From: Deltaproteobacteria bacterium
GTDB lineage: Bacteria; Myxococcota_A; UBA9042; DTJE01
Assembly (NCBI GenBank): GCA_029555025.1
Contig: JAKPTZ010000082.1
Span: 1 to 59,285 of the forward strand
Length of the DNA stretch: 59,285 nt
Direction: 5' to 3'
Positions 1 to 7,798 of this stretch are shown here, piece after piece. Position 1 is the stretch's first letter. The number at the start of each line of letters is the position of its first letter. The position numbers and the translations under genes were made by a program. A model generated the notes under the pieces. That model was given only the letters and a program-made list of their open reading frames with translations. It was not told the origin of the DNA and did no database searches.

Positions 1-237
1 CATGGTCTTGCCCAGTCCCTGCGTGCCCAAGACGACTATGTTCTTGACCTCGCGCAGGAAAGACAGGTCAAAGATGCTTTCGACCAGGGGCCGGTCGATT
101 GACTTGGGCCATTCCCAGTCAAAATCCGCCATCTGTTTGAAACGTCCGAGTTGGGCACGCGCCACCCGGCTGTCCATGCTTCGGGACGACAGTTCCATGG
201 CTTCCAGGCGGACCAGTTCCTGGCCAAGCTTTGCGGA
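1..237 (-). pseudogene. istB: IS21-type IstB helper ATPase remnant (partial)
   Basis: The minus-strand frame from 237 down to the window edge reads as the part of an IstB/DnaC-like ATPase leading into its Walker A loop (VLGTQGLGKT, at about 1-33). Just before it is the RPLVES segment that in IstB proteins sits about 25 residues ahead of the P-loop. IstB is the ATPase that delivers target DNA to the IS21 transposase IstA. A TAG at 238-240 closes the frame upstream, and the sequence beyond it does not resemble the missing ~35-40 N-terminal residues. No istA is found where it should lie, at higher coordinates on this strand. The element is therefore most likely truncated here, although the window edge hides the rest. 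Translation could still start at an internal ATG. The IstB-type assignment is firm; its status as a remnant is inferred. Confidence 0.7.
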
Positions 238-256
238 CTAACTCGATCGAAAGCGT

Positions 257-285
257 TTGACAGTCGCTTCGAGTCCAGTTAATTG
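257..285 (+). promoter_or_regulatory. possible sigma70 promoter upstream of the ATPase cassette
   Basis: A perfect TTGACA at 257-262 is followed after 17 bases by TAATTG at 280-285, a poor -10. The stretch 241-476 holds no credible gene. If real, this promoter would give a leader of about 190 bases before the ATPase start. Confidence 0.25.
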
Positions 286-476
286 TGAATGACATTTCAT
301 GTCGAGGACGCTGTGCTTGGCATCCCCGTCACCGACTCTGGCGTGTCCATGAAACCCTTCGTCCCTGGGGGTGTGGAAATATGGCAGAGATATTGACTGC
401 TGCGTATCGGCAGACGAAACAGGCGAGTACTGCGGAAACGCGGACGGCACGGCAATGAAGACAGGAGAAAGGAATT

Positions 477-1880
477 ATGCTCAAGCAATTACGAATACAG
501 AACTTCAAGGGATGGAAGGATACCGGCGCCATTCGCATGGCCCCCATCTCGCTGTTCTTTGGTGCCAATAGTTCGGGGAAGTCCAGCATCGGTCAGTTTT
601 TAATGATGCTGAAGCAAACCGTTGAGTCGCCGGACAGAAAGGCCGTGTTCTACCCGGGCGGCAAGAACTCGGCGGTTCAACTTGGCTCTTATCAGGAGAT
701 GGTTTTTCACCGCGATCCTGAAAACAAGATCACCTTTGACTACCGATGGTCGTTATCGGAAGTGCTCAAGTTCAAAGACCCGGTAACCGAGCAGCCCTAT
801 TCCGGCGACAACCTCTGTTTTCACGCCGAAGCCGGCGTAGATGATAAGAACCAGCGCACCATGGTGCTTGACCAGCTGAAATATGAGTTGTTTAGGGAAG
901 ATGCGTTCCAGTTGTCCATTGGCATGGAGCGAAAATCGGACGCCAAATCCGAGTACAAAGTCGATGCCACCAATTACACGCTTAAGCGCAAGCCCGGGCG
1001 GGTCTGGTATCCCGGCGCCCCGGTTCGGTTTTATGGTTTCCCTGATGAGGTGGTCGCCTATCATCAGAACGCAGATTTCGTTCAGGCGTTAAACCTGCGC
1101 CATGAAAAGCTGTACCGTTCTCTCTGTTATCTTGGCCCTCTGCGCACCAAGGCAGAACGACTTTATTCATGGACCGGCATGGAGCCAGAGAGTGTCGGCT
1201 ACGCTGGAGAAACCACGGTCGCGGCGATTCTGGCCGCCCGAAACCGAAGAATCAGTCTGGGTTGCAAACGGCCGGGAAAACCTTTCGAGGAGATCATTGC
1301 GCTCAAGCTCAAGCAAATGGGACTCATCGAGGAGTTCAAGGTCAACCCGATATCGGAGCAACGGCAGGAATACGAGGTCAAGGTTCGCACCAGGGGATCA
1401 CAAGACTGGGTCGATCTTCCGGACGTAGGTTTTGGCATTTCGCAGGTGCTTCCGGTTCTGGTGCAATGCTTTTATGCTCCGACCGGGTCGATTATCCTTA
1501 TGGAACAGCCGGAGATTCACCTGCATCCGAATGCGCAATCGGCGCTGGCCGATGTGATGATCGATGTCATCAACTCGAGGGAAGAAGGGGCAGCCAGGGA
1601 TATTCAACTAATAATCGAGACCCACTCGGAGCATTTCCTGCGACGTCTGCAGCGCCGTATTGCAGAAGACAAAATACCGCAGGAAAAAGTATCGGCATAT
1701 TTCGCCAATATCACTAATACGCCTGCGACACTGGATCCGTTGCAAATCGATATCTTAGGCAACATTAAAAATTGGCCAGAGAACTTCTTCGGCGATGAAA
1801 TGGGTGACATTACCGAGCAGGCCAAGGCCGCAATGAAAAAGCGGATGAAGAACCGTGATAGGCCGGAGGTCTCCGTATGA
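477..1880 (+). CDS. DUF3696 ABC/OLD-type AAA ATPase
   Basis: This 467-aa protein is an SMC/ABC-type ATPase of the AAA_15/AAA_21-DUF3696 kind. Walker A is GANSSGKSS at residues 29-37, the signature-like segment is FGISQVLP near residue 320, and Walker B with the switch is LMEQPEIHLHP near 340-350. A THSEH histidine switch follows, then a C-terminal DUF3696 region (about 405-455). Relatives such as AriA of PARIS and OLD ATPases act as sensors that unleash a partner nuclease. No Toprim or other nuclease domain is fused here. The start has a good AGGAGAAAGGA Shine-Dalgarno. The next gene overlaps by 4 bases (ATGA), which indicates translational coupling. The family call is firm; a sensing role in defence or RNA stress is inferred from the neighbours. 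Confidence 0.9.
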   Translation: MLKQLRIQNFKGWKDTGAIRMAPISLFFGANSSGKSSIGQFLMMLKQTVESPDRKAVFYPGGKNSAVQLGSYQEMVFHRDPENKITFDYRWSLSEVLKFKDPVTEQPYSGDNLCFHAEAGVDDKNQRTMVLDQLKYELFREDAFQLSIGMERKSDAKSEYKVDATNYTLKRKPGRVWYPGAPVRFYGFPDEVVAYHQNADFVQALNLRHEKLYRSLCYLGPLRTKAERLYSWTGMEPESVGYAGETTVAAILAARNRRISLGCKRPGKPFEEIIALKLKQMGLIEEFKVNPISEQRQEYEVKVRTRGSQDWVDLPDVGFGISQVLPVLVQCFYAPTGSIILMEQPEIHLHPNAQSALADVMIDVINSREEGAARDIQLIIETHSEHFLRRLQRRIAEDKIPQEKVSAYFANITNTPATLDPLQIDILGNIKNWPENFFGDEMGDITEQAKAAMKKRMKNRDRPEVSV

Positions 1881-2407
1881 GCCTGCCGAGGAAATGCGTG
1901 GTGGATACCAATGTGCCGAAGACGGCTAACCTCGCCACTCAGCCGAATCCAAGATCTGACGTATCCGATGCCTGTGTGCTGGCCTGCGTCGAGGCGGTCG
2001 AGCATGTGATCAGAAGCCGAGGCCTGATCATCGACGCCGGAGACGAAATTTTCGATGAATACCGGCGGCAGCTCTCCATGAAGGGACAACCCGGCGTTGG
2101 TGACCGTTTTATGAAATGGGTTCACGATAATCGCTGGGGCCTGCCGGACAGCCACCGAGTGGCCATCACAGAAAATGGCAACTCATACGAAGAATTCCCC
2201 ACACATGGCGGGCTGAATAATTTCGACAAATCGGATCGCAAGTTTGTTGCCGTAGCCAACGCCCACGTGGACAAGCCTCCGATATTGCAGGCCACCGATA
2301 GCAAATGGTGGGGATGGAAGACTGCCCTGGCTGAGGTTGGGGTAAACGTTCGGTTTCTTTGCCCGAAGTATGTCGAAACAAAATATGCCGAGAAGATGAG
2401 GCCGTGA
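1877..2407 (+). CDS. PIN-domain ribonuclease-like protein
   Basis: This 176-aa protein has the acidic pattern of a PIN-fold nuclease. There is an N-terminal strand ending in VVDTN (Asp10), acidic residues in DAGDEIFDEY (Glu57/Glu61), FDKSDRKFVA (Asp117/Asp120), and a strand leading to ATDSKWW (Asp141). PIN domains use such clusters to bind Mg2+ or Mn2+ and cut single-stranded RNA, usually leaving 3'-OH and 5'-phosphate ends. No antitoxin of the VapB type precedes it. It is instead coupled through ATGA to the DUF3696 ATPase upstream and through GTGA to an RNA ligase downstream. This suggests that the ATPase controls it, or that it works together with the ligase. The fold is inferred from motifs only, because overall similarity to classic VapC is low. 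Confidence 0.7.
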   Translation: MSLPRKCVVDTNVPKTANLATQPNPRSDVSDACVLACVEAVEHVIRSRGLIIDAGDEIFDEYRRQLSMKGQPGVGDRFMKWVHDNRWGLPDSHRVAITENGNSYEEFPTHGGLNNFDKSDRKFVAVANAHVDKPPILQATDSKWWGWKTALAEVGVNVRFLCPKYVETKYAEKMRP

Positions 2408-3102
2408 AAGAAGACTTTTTCAAATTTCCTTCAACCCCTCATCTGATGACCATGCCCGGAGTGGACATCAGGGGCGATAAGGTTCTGACAGAATCGGAAC
2501 GTGATGAATTCCTGACACATGAGATGACTCTAGAAGAAAAAGTGGACGGGGCGAACCTGGGATTCTCGTTTGATGCCGACGCGAATATCCGTGCCCAGAA
2601 CCGTGGCGCTTATTTGCATCTGCCCGCCTCGGGACAGTGGAAAGGACTTGGTGAATGGTTGGCGATCCACACCGATACGCTTTTTGAGCATCTTACTGAC
2701 CGGTACATCCTCTTTGGTGAGTGGTGTTACGCCCGGCACACAATTTATTACGGACGGCTGCCCGACTGGTTTCTTGGCTTTGATATTTATGACCGGAAGG
2801 CAGGTCGCTTTCTGGCTACCGCGCGCCGGGATCGAATGATTGCACAGATGAATATATCGAAGGTGCCTGCCATTGCAACCGGGCGCTTTACCTATCCCGA
2901 AATTATCGAGTTCTTATCGCAATCAGCACTTACCGATCAGCCTGCTGAGGGGATCTACCTGCGAATTGATCTCGGTGACTGGCTTGAACAACGAGCTAAA
3001 CTTGTTCGCCCCACATTTATCCAGGCGGTAGAACAGCACTGGTCGCGTTCCGCAATCGTGCCAAACCGACTGGTTACCAGGCATGAGGACGAAGGAAGGT
3101 AA
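2404..3102 (+). CDS. ATP-dependent RNA ligase family protein
   Basis: The protein of about 232 aa carries all hallmarks of the RNA_ligase nucleotidyltransferase domain. Motif I is EEKVDGAN with the AMP-accepting Lys46, motif Ia lies around AQNRGAY (64-70), motif III is LFGEWCYA (103-110) followed by FDIYD, motif IV is EGIYLRI (182-188), and motif V is AKLVRP (198-203). Such enzymes seal 3'-OH/5'-phosphate RNA ends through ligase-AMP and RNA-AMP intermediates. There is almost nothing beyond motif V, so it is a minimal ligase without the C-terminal domain of Rnl2 or DraRnl. The GTG at 2404 is preferred over the upstream ATG at 2359 because it overlaps the PIN stop as GTGA and gives the compact domain. 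No polynucleotide kinase or phosphatase gene is adjacent. Confidence 0.87.
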   Translation: MKEDFFKFPSTPHLMTMPGVDIRGDKVLTESERDEFLTHEMTLEEKVDGANLGFSFDADANIRAQNRGAYLHLPASGQWKGLGEWLAIHTDTLFEHLTDRYILFGEWCYARHTIYYGRLPDWFLGFDIYDRKAGRFLATARRDRMIAQMNISKVPAIATGRFTYPEIIEFLSQSALTDQPAEGIYLRIDLGDWLEQRAKLVRPTFIQAVEQHWSRSAIVPNRLVTRHEDEGR

Positions 3103-3226
3103 TCGTTTTTCAAGCTTAGCTATGATCAACTATTTGTTTATTACGAATAATCTATCCCGGACGCCACCGTTGTGGCAACCATCCCCAAAGTCCAGATAGT
3201 TGCGGACGACAGCCCGGATTCACTTT

Positions 3227-5542
3227 CTACTTGCACGGAAGATCCCAACAACTCTTGCCGTCGTGCCATGAGCCTGAACCGTTCTTGCAGACATCCTCGG
3301 TCTTGGAGTCGTCGCACGTGCTACCCTTGCAGCAGGCCCCCTGGCACGGGCTGTTGTCGCATACCTGACCATTGTGCCAGATGCCGCCGCCCGCCGAACA
3401 CGTGGACTCAGACACGTTGTCTGAACACTCGTTATCCTTGCAGCATGCCCATAAATGACAAGGATTATGTGTGCAGTACAAGCCCTCGCGCCAGACGGCT
3501 GGGCCGTTTGCACACCCAACAGACCCCGAGTGGCTGCAATCATCGTCGCAACAGGCCCACAAAGGGTCTGGATCCATCTTGAAGCAATCGACCCGGCGAA
3601 GCCAGGTGCCATTATCCTTGTTGCATTGCGCCTCGGTGGATGTCTTGCAACTTGAATCAGGCAGGATACAAGCGCCTGTTTCCTTGAAGGTCACCTCGTC
3701 ACAAGTCTTGCCTTTTTCCCATGTTAATGAGCTGTAGCAGCTCGACTCAACGTAGTCGTCATAACAGTTGCCCGTTACTTCGTTATAGCAGGCGCCAAGA
3801 CCGCAGGGATTGTCGTTACATTCGGCATCCTCAAAGAATTCTTCATAGTTACCGTCGCAGTCCGTGGCAAAGACACCATCGCTGCACTGGCCCACGCTGT
3901 CGCGGTTGTTGCAGCAGGCTCCGGTCTTGAATCCGCAGGGTTGGGAAGAGCATTTCACGTTGGCGTAGAAGTCGGGTTCCTGGGCGTCACCGTTGCAGTC
4001 CGGGGCCAGAACATCATCGCGACAAGTCGAATCATTGGGATAGCAACAGGCGCCGGTCTCATAGATATCTTCCCAATGACACGGATTATCCTTGCATTTT
4101 GCGTCCTTGTGAAACGTGACTCCTGTTCCGACGCAATTTTTCTCTTTGTAGTCATCCGAACATCGGGGAAACGAGAATGATGTATAGCAGCACGCCCCAT
4201 AATTGATGCCGCATGGGTTGTCATCGCATTCCGCCCCCTTGTGCCAGACCATTCCATCATCTTCGCATTGGCTGGCCGTTTGGTAATCGATACAGGTCAT
4301 ATCGGTCGTATTGCAGCATGCTCCGTACTCAAATCCGCACGGATTGGTGCTGCACGACGTGCTTTTGATATACGTGCCTTTTTTCAAGTTGACACACGAA
4401 TGCTCGCTGTAGTCCGAAAAGCATCCAACATCCCACTGGTTGTTTATGCAGCAAGCGTTTTCCGTTTCGGGCGGACTGCAAAGCGAACTTGTACATGTCT
4501 TCTGGTAACGCCAGGTGGATACGCCGTCGCTTTCACAGCGCTCTTCTGACCAGAAGTCTCTGCAACCTATCTGGGTACAACACGCCCACATCTGTCGCGG
4601 ACATGGCTGGTCGGAACAGGATTTGCCAAGCGAGAAGGTACCGGTTCCCTTACATTTATCGGCGGTCTCCCCGTCCTGGCAGTAACCACCATGTTGATCG
4701 TCCACGCAGCAAGCCCCGGCGCAGACATCGACATCGTCGATCTCGTCCCAACAGCGATAGCCCCCCTTCCAGACACCACCGAAGTTGCTGCATTGGCGGC
4801 TTGTGATCATATCAACACAGCCCTTGACGATCCCGTTTACGGTTGGTCCGCAACATGAGCCAAAAGCGCATGGATTCTGATCACATGTCTTGTTGTCGTG
4901 CCACACGCCGGCATCACCTTCACACGTCTCCTGGGAGAGATCATCGATACACCTGCCATGGGCGCAGCATGCCGAAGTCTTCAACAGTCCGTCTGAACAC
5001 TTTTTGCCCTCACGCCATGTCCCGACCAGCACCTTCTCGCAGTTGTCTTTGGATACCCGGTCGTGGCAGAGCCCGTTGGACAGGCACGCAAAGAGACCGC
5101 AGGGATTGTCTGAACAGGTCTTGCCTTTGTATTTGGTTCCGCCTTTTTCGGTACATTGATCCCCTGTCCAGTCGTAACAAGCCCCGTTTGAACAGCAAGC
5201 CTGGATCATCGGGTCTGGCGGGACATCTTTTGAAACCGCGGTGTCTTTCGGCTGATCGCCGTCGCTTTGTTGATTGAAATCCGTATGAACTGACGTATCC
5301 GTGGCTGTGCCGTTGTTGTCCCTGGGTGTGTTGGAATCGCTTACGACACTGGAATCGTTGTGCCAGCCATCTTCATAATTGACTGCGTCGCCGTCAACCG
5401 TGTCGTGCGGAACCGTATTCTTGCTTGCACACGAAAGGAAAGTTGACATCCCCAGAACGATCACGAAAAGGGTCAGGAAAGGTGGCTTTTTGTGTCTGAA
5501 ATTATGGGCAACTTCACCAAAAGACTGACCATTACAGGACAT
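3227..5542 (-). CDS. cysteine-rich repeat lipoprotein (ACC-type repeats)
   Basis: This is a secreted lipoprotein of about 771 aa. After a basic N-terminus and a hydrophobic stretch, the lipobox ends at STFLSC, followed by an Asp/Ser/Thr-rich linker of about 100 residues. The rest is 16 consecutive units of 35-50 residues with the pattern G-A-C-C-x(4-10)-C-x-D-x(5-8)-C-x(4-6)-G-x-W-x(2)-G-x(2)-C-x(3)-P-C. Each unit probably folds around internal disulfides. Similar repeats occur in uncharacterised surface proteins of planctomycetes and deltaproteobacteria; no enzymatic function is known. I chose the ATG at 5542 because an AGGGGG lies just upstream. ATG 5557 and a longer form to 5701 are also open. 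Base composition is more AT-rich than in most of the window, like the adjacent cassette. Its role in surface structure or adhesion is a guess. Confidence 0.8.
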   Translation of the reverse strand: MSCNGQSFGEVAHNFRHKKPPFLTLFVIVLGMSTFLSCASKNTVPHDTVDGDAVNYEDGWHNDSSVVSDSNTPRDNNGTATDTSVHTDFNQQSDGDQPKDTAVSKDVPPDPMIQACCSNGACYDWTGDQCTEKGGTKYKGKTCSDNPCGLFACLSNGLCHDRVSKDNCEKVLVGTWREGKKCSDGLLKTSACCAHGRCIDDLSQETCEGDAGVWHDNKTCDQNPCAFGSCCGPTVNGIVKGCVDMITSRQCSNFGGVWKGGYRCWDEIDDVDVCAGACCVDDQHGGYCQDGETADKCKGTGTFSLGKSCSDQPCPRQMWACCTQIGCRDFWSEERCESDGVSTWRYQKTCTSSLCSPPETENACCINNQWDVGCFSDYSEHSCVNLKKGTYIKSTSCSTNPCGFEYGACCNTTDMTCIDYQTASQCEDDGMVWHKGAECDDNPCGINYGACCYTSFSFPRCSDDYKEKNCVGTGVTFHKDAKCKDNPCHWEDIYETGACCYPNDSTCRDDVLAPDCNGDAQEPDFYANVKCSSQPCGFKTGACCNNRDSVGQCSDGVFATDCDGNYEEFFEDAECNDNPCGLGACYNEVTGNCYDDYVESSCYSSLTWEKGKTCDEVTFKETGACILPDSSCKTSTEAQCNKDNGTWLRRVDCFKMDPDPLWACCDDDCSHSGSVGCANGPAVWREGLYCTHNPCHLWACCKDNECSDNVSESTCSAGGGIWHNGQVCDNSPCQGACCKGSTCDDSKTEDVCKNGSGSWHDGKSCWDLPCK

Positions 5543-6074
5543 GTGGCCCCCTGTCATGAGTTTTCTTGAGGCTGGAATTAGACCACGTGGGGCCACGTCC
5601 GTCAAGGTGGTGTACGACTGAGCCATCCCCTCATAGGAAAGGGAGTACGCCCGTTGATGGTTGGCGGTCGGCGGTAAACCCTTCCGCGGCTCCCCCTTCA
5701 CCCCTTCCCGTGCGAGTGCGGGGCGTTCACGTCGTTCGTTCGGGCGTCGGCTCGGTCGGCTGATGCACGATGTCGCTTGTTTTTGGATTGTACCGCGCCG
5801 ATTCGCCGGCCGCTGTCATTAATCCGGAATTCTGTTCACGCCCTCGCATCGCATCGGGTGGGGTATGCCGCTCCGGGCTTCCCCGCCGCCTGCCACGGCC
5901 ATCGGCGTACGCCCGGCGATTATCGGTGTGCGACTTCATTTTCAAACTCGAAGGCCGGACATGCATGCTGACCTCTACACAGTCCATTGTGTCAATCCTG
6001 ATTTACTCCAGTGCTGGCGCGGGCGCCAAAATCCCTCGTCTCTCTATCAGGGGATCGCTCAGCCCCCTTCCCTC
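5543..6074. other. ~530 bp without a supportable gene
   Basis: Between the cysteine-rich lipoprotein and the tRNA promoter I see only short overlapping reading frames with no recognisable motifs, signal peptides or Shine-Dalgarno support. It contains the upstream region of the divergently oriented lipoprotein gene. No repeat or terminator stands out. Confidence 0.5.
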
Positions 6075-6103
6075 TTGACACCCCTGAACCCTTCCCCGAT
6101 AAT
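6075..6103 (+). promoter_or_regulatory. sigma70-type promoter of tRNA-Ala
   Basis: TTGACA at 6075-6080 and GATAAT at 6098-6103 are separated by exactly 17 bases and lie 33 bases before the tRNA 5' end. This is one of the best matches to the consensus in the window. Confidence 0.75.
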
Positions 6104-6136
6104 TCGTGCGCTGGATTTTCCGGCTTTTGACATTTC

Positions 6137-6209
6137 GGGGCTGTAGCTCAGTTGGGAGAGCGCTGCGTTCGCATCGCAGAGGTCAGGGGTTCGAATCCCC
6201 TTAGCTCCA
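6137..6209 (+). tRNA. tRNA-Ala (anticodon CGC)
   Basis: The 73-base sequence folds as a cloverleaf. It has an acceptor stem GGGGCTG/TAGCTCC with two G-U pairs, a D arm with GCTC...GAGC, an anticodon stem CTGCG/CGCAG enclosing loop TTCGCAT (anticodon CGC, reading GCG alanine codons), and a T arm AGGGGTTCGAATCCCCT. The discriminator base is A. The next bases are CAA rather than CCA, so the 3' CCA must be added after transcription. Confidence 0.95.
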
Positions 6210-6255
6210 CAAATCCAAATCGATAACCATTTGAAATGATGACGGCGTCATTGTG

Positions 6256-6282
6256 CCGCATCCGGCCCGCTGGGCGATGCGG
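6256..6282 (-). terminator. hairpin just after carbamate kinase (possible terminator)
   Basis: CCGCATC (6256-6262) and GATGCGG (6276-6282) form a 7-bp GC-rich stem directly after the stop codon of the carbamate kinase gene. No T-tract follows on the minus strand, so it may only stabilise the 3' end or mark a weak terminator. Confidence 0.3.
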
Positions 6283-6283
6283 A

Positions 6284-7249
6284 TCAGCATCCGCCGATGA
6301 TGTGGGTTCCGCCGAGACCGCGAAGCGCCAGGGAAAGTGAATCGGGATTCGTGATGATGGCCCGCTGGCCGCCACGCTCCAGGAAGCCGCAAACCGCCTC
6401 GACCTTCGGTCCCATCGACCCGGGCGGAAAATGCCCCTCGTCAAGCAGCGCCTTCAGGCCTTCGGACGTGATGGCGTCTATCGCCCGCTGCGCAGGCGTG
6501 TTGAAACCGGTATAGACCTTCGGAACCTCGGTCAGGATCACGAAGATATCGGCCCCGATCTGCGTCGCCAGCATCGACGACGACAGATCCTTGTCGATGA
6601 CGGCTTCCACGCCCTCGTACAGCCTGTCCGGGCGCTTAACGATCGGGATGCCCCCGCCGCCGCACGCGATGACGATGTGACCGGCCTCGGCCGACTCGCG
6701 AATCATGTGCCTCTGGACGACCTTGACGGGACGGGGAGACGGAACGACGCGGCGCCAGCCCCGGCCTGAATCGGACACAATCTGCCAGCCGAGCGCGTCC
6801 CGGCGACGTTCGGCCTCTTCCTGCGAAAGGAACGGCCCGACCGGTTTGGTCGGGTTCCGGAACGCCTCATCCTCGGGATCCACAAGCACCTGGGTCACGA
6901 CGGTCACAACGTACCGGCGGATTCCGCGACGGCGCAGTTCGTTGAGCATCGCCTGCTGAAGAAAATATCCCAGGGAGCCTTCCGTCTCGGCAACCAGGAC
7001 ATCCATCGGCATCCTCGGGATCGAGTCGTCGCCGCACGTTTCGTTTAACAGCAGCAGGTTGCCGACCTGGGGACCGTTGCCATGGGTAATGACTATGTTG
7101 TAGTCCCGCTCGACCAGCGTCTGCAGGAAACCGCAGATGTTGGCGGCGTTCTTTTCGTGATCGTGAACCGTTCCCTTTTCGCCCTTTTCGATGAAGGCGT
7201 GCCCACCGAGAGCAATCAGAATCGTTGACTTTCCATTTCCAGAGGACAT
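6284..7249 (-). CDS. arcC: carbamate kinase
   Basis: This 321-aa cytoplasmic enzyme interconverts carbamoyl phosphate plus ADP with carbamate plus ATP, usually generating ATP at the end of arginine or agmatine catabolism. Family features visible include the N-terminal LIALGGHA segment, ITHGNGPQVGN (about residues 54-64), the ACGGGGIPI loop, AVIDKDLSSS around the substrate site, and a C-terminal GSMGPKVEA. Length is typical (about 310). The start has a strong AGGAGGTGA Shine-Dalgarno. No arginine deiminase or ornithine carbamoyltransferase gene is nearby, so the carbamoyl phosphate source is not shown here. It lies 151 bases after the DUF1667 gene on the same strand, with its own possible promoter, so it may be partly independent of that operon. 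Confidence 0.95.
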   Translation of the reverse strand: MSSGNGKSTILIALGGHAFIEKGEKGTVHDHEKNAANICGFLQTLVERDYNIVITHGNGPQVGNLLLLNETCGDDSIPRMPMDVLVAETEGSLGYFLQQAMLNELRRRGIRRYVVTVVTQVLVDPEDEAFRNPTKPVGPFLSQEEAERRRDALGWQIVSDSGRGWRRVVPSPRPVKVVQRHMIRESAEAGHIVIACGGGGIPIVKRPDRLYEGVEAVIDKDLSSSMLATQIGADIFVILTEVPKVYTGFNTPAQRAIDAITSEGLKALLDEGHFPPGSMGPKVEAVCGFLERGGQRAIITNPDSLSLALRGLGGTHIIGGC

Positions 7250-7276
7250 GCGTCACCTCCTTGACCGGAATCGTGA

Positions 7277-7305
7277 AGGTTAGTTGGGAGATCCATCGGC
7301 GTCAA
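7277..7305 (-). promoter_or_regulatory. possible promoter for carbamate kinase
   Basis: On the minus strand TTGACG (7305-7300) and TAACCT (7282-7277) are 17 bases apart, about 28 bases before the arcC ATG. The -35 is good and the -10 is weak. Confidence 0.3.
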
Positions 7306-7400
7306 GAACCTGCAGGACATGATGGGGGGAAGGCCACCGGGAAGGGACGGATGCGGGCAACCGGCGTAACGCCTGTGCGGACAACCGCAAAAAACGGGGA

Positions 7401-7772
7401 TCAGACGCGCTGCATCGTCCTGGTCGCGACGACATCGACACCCTTCTCGCCCAGGAGATCGCGTATCAGAACCTGGCCAAGCGCGACAGGCGCGCTGACA
7501 GAAAGCCGGTGTATCTCGACCGCCGCCTCGACAACCCTGTCCTTCGGAACCGGGGCGGTTACCTTGACCGGCAACCGCTTCCATCTTGCTCCGTCAATCG
7601 CCACGGTGGTCGAAAGAAAGCGGCGCGGATCGCGAAATTCCTGCTGGGCGTACTTCGCGCCGCGGTTGCACTGATGGCCCTCGATTTCCAGGATGTCCCG
7701 CCCTTCATGGGTAAGCTGCAGCGGACATCCGATCGGGCACCCGATGCAAGTGAAATTCTTTGAATCGCTCAT
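7401..7772 (-). CDS. DUF1667 domain protein, partner of glycerol-3-phosphate dehydrogenase-like flavoproteins
   Basis: This small protein of about 123 aa opens with a cysteine cluster (FTCIGCPIGCPLQL, then GHQCNRG) that could hold an iron-sulfur cluster. It continues with the DUF1667 segment containing RRFLSTTV and RLPVKV. Proteins of this family are encoded next to a GlpA-like and a second flavoprotein in many anaerobes, and that is the order here. It is thought to be a small subunit or electron-transfer partner of that complex, but this is not proven. The ATG at 7772 gives the usual family N-terminus. An in-frame GTG at 7802 that overlaps the previous stop as GTGA is an alternative and would add ten residues. 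Confidence 0.88.
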   Translation of the reverse strand: MSDSKNFTCIGCPIGCPLQLTHEGRDILEIEGHQCNRGAKYAQQEFRDPRRFLSTTVAIDGARWKRLPVKVTAPVPKDRVVEAAVEIHRLSVSAPVALGQVLIRDLLGEKGVDVVATRTMQRV

Positions 7773-7798
7773 GACTGCACAACCCCCGCAGATCCCGA

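Noticed and set aside
3155-3175. GCCAC/GTGGC hairpin between the RNA ligase and lipoprotein genes as a terminator
   Set aside because: A 5-bp stem with a 4-base loop but no T-tract on either strand; support is too weak to list.
5727-5987. Minus-strand frame of 86 codons before the tRNA gene
   Set aside because: No motif, no Shine-Dalgarno and a composition like random GC-rich sequence.
7384-7404. A-run with TGCGG/CCGCA near the end of DUF1667 as a terminator
   Set aside because: On the coding strand the T-run precedes the hairpin, which is the wrong order for intrinsic termination.
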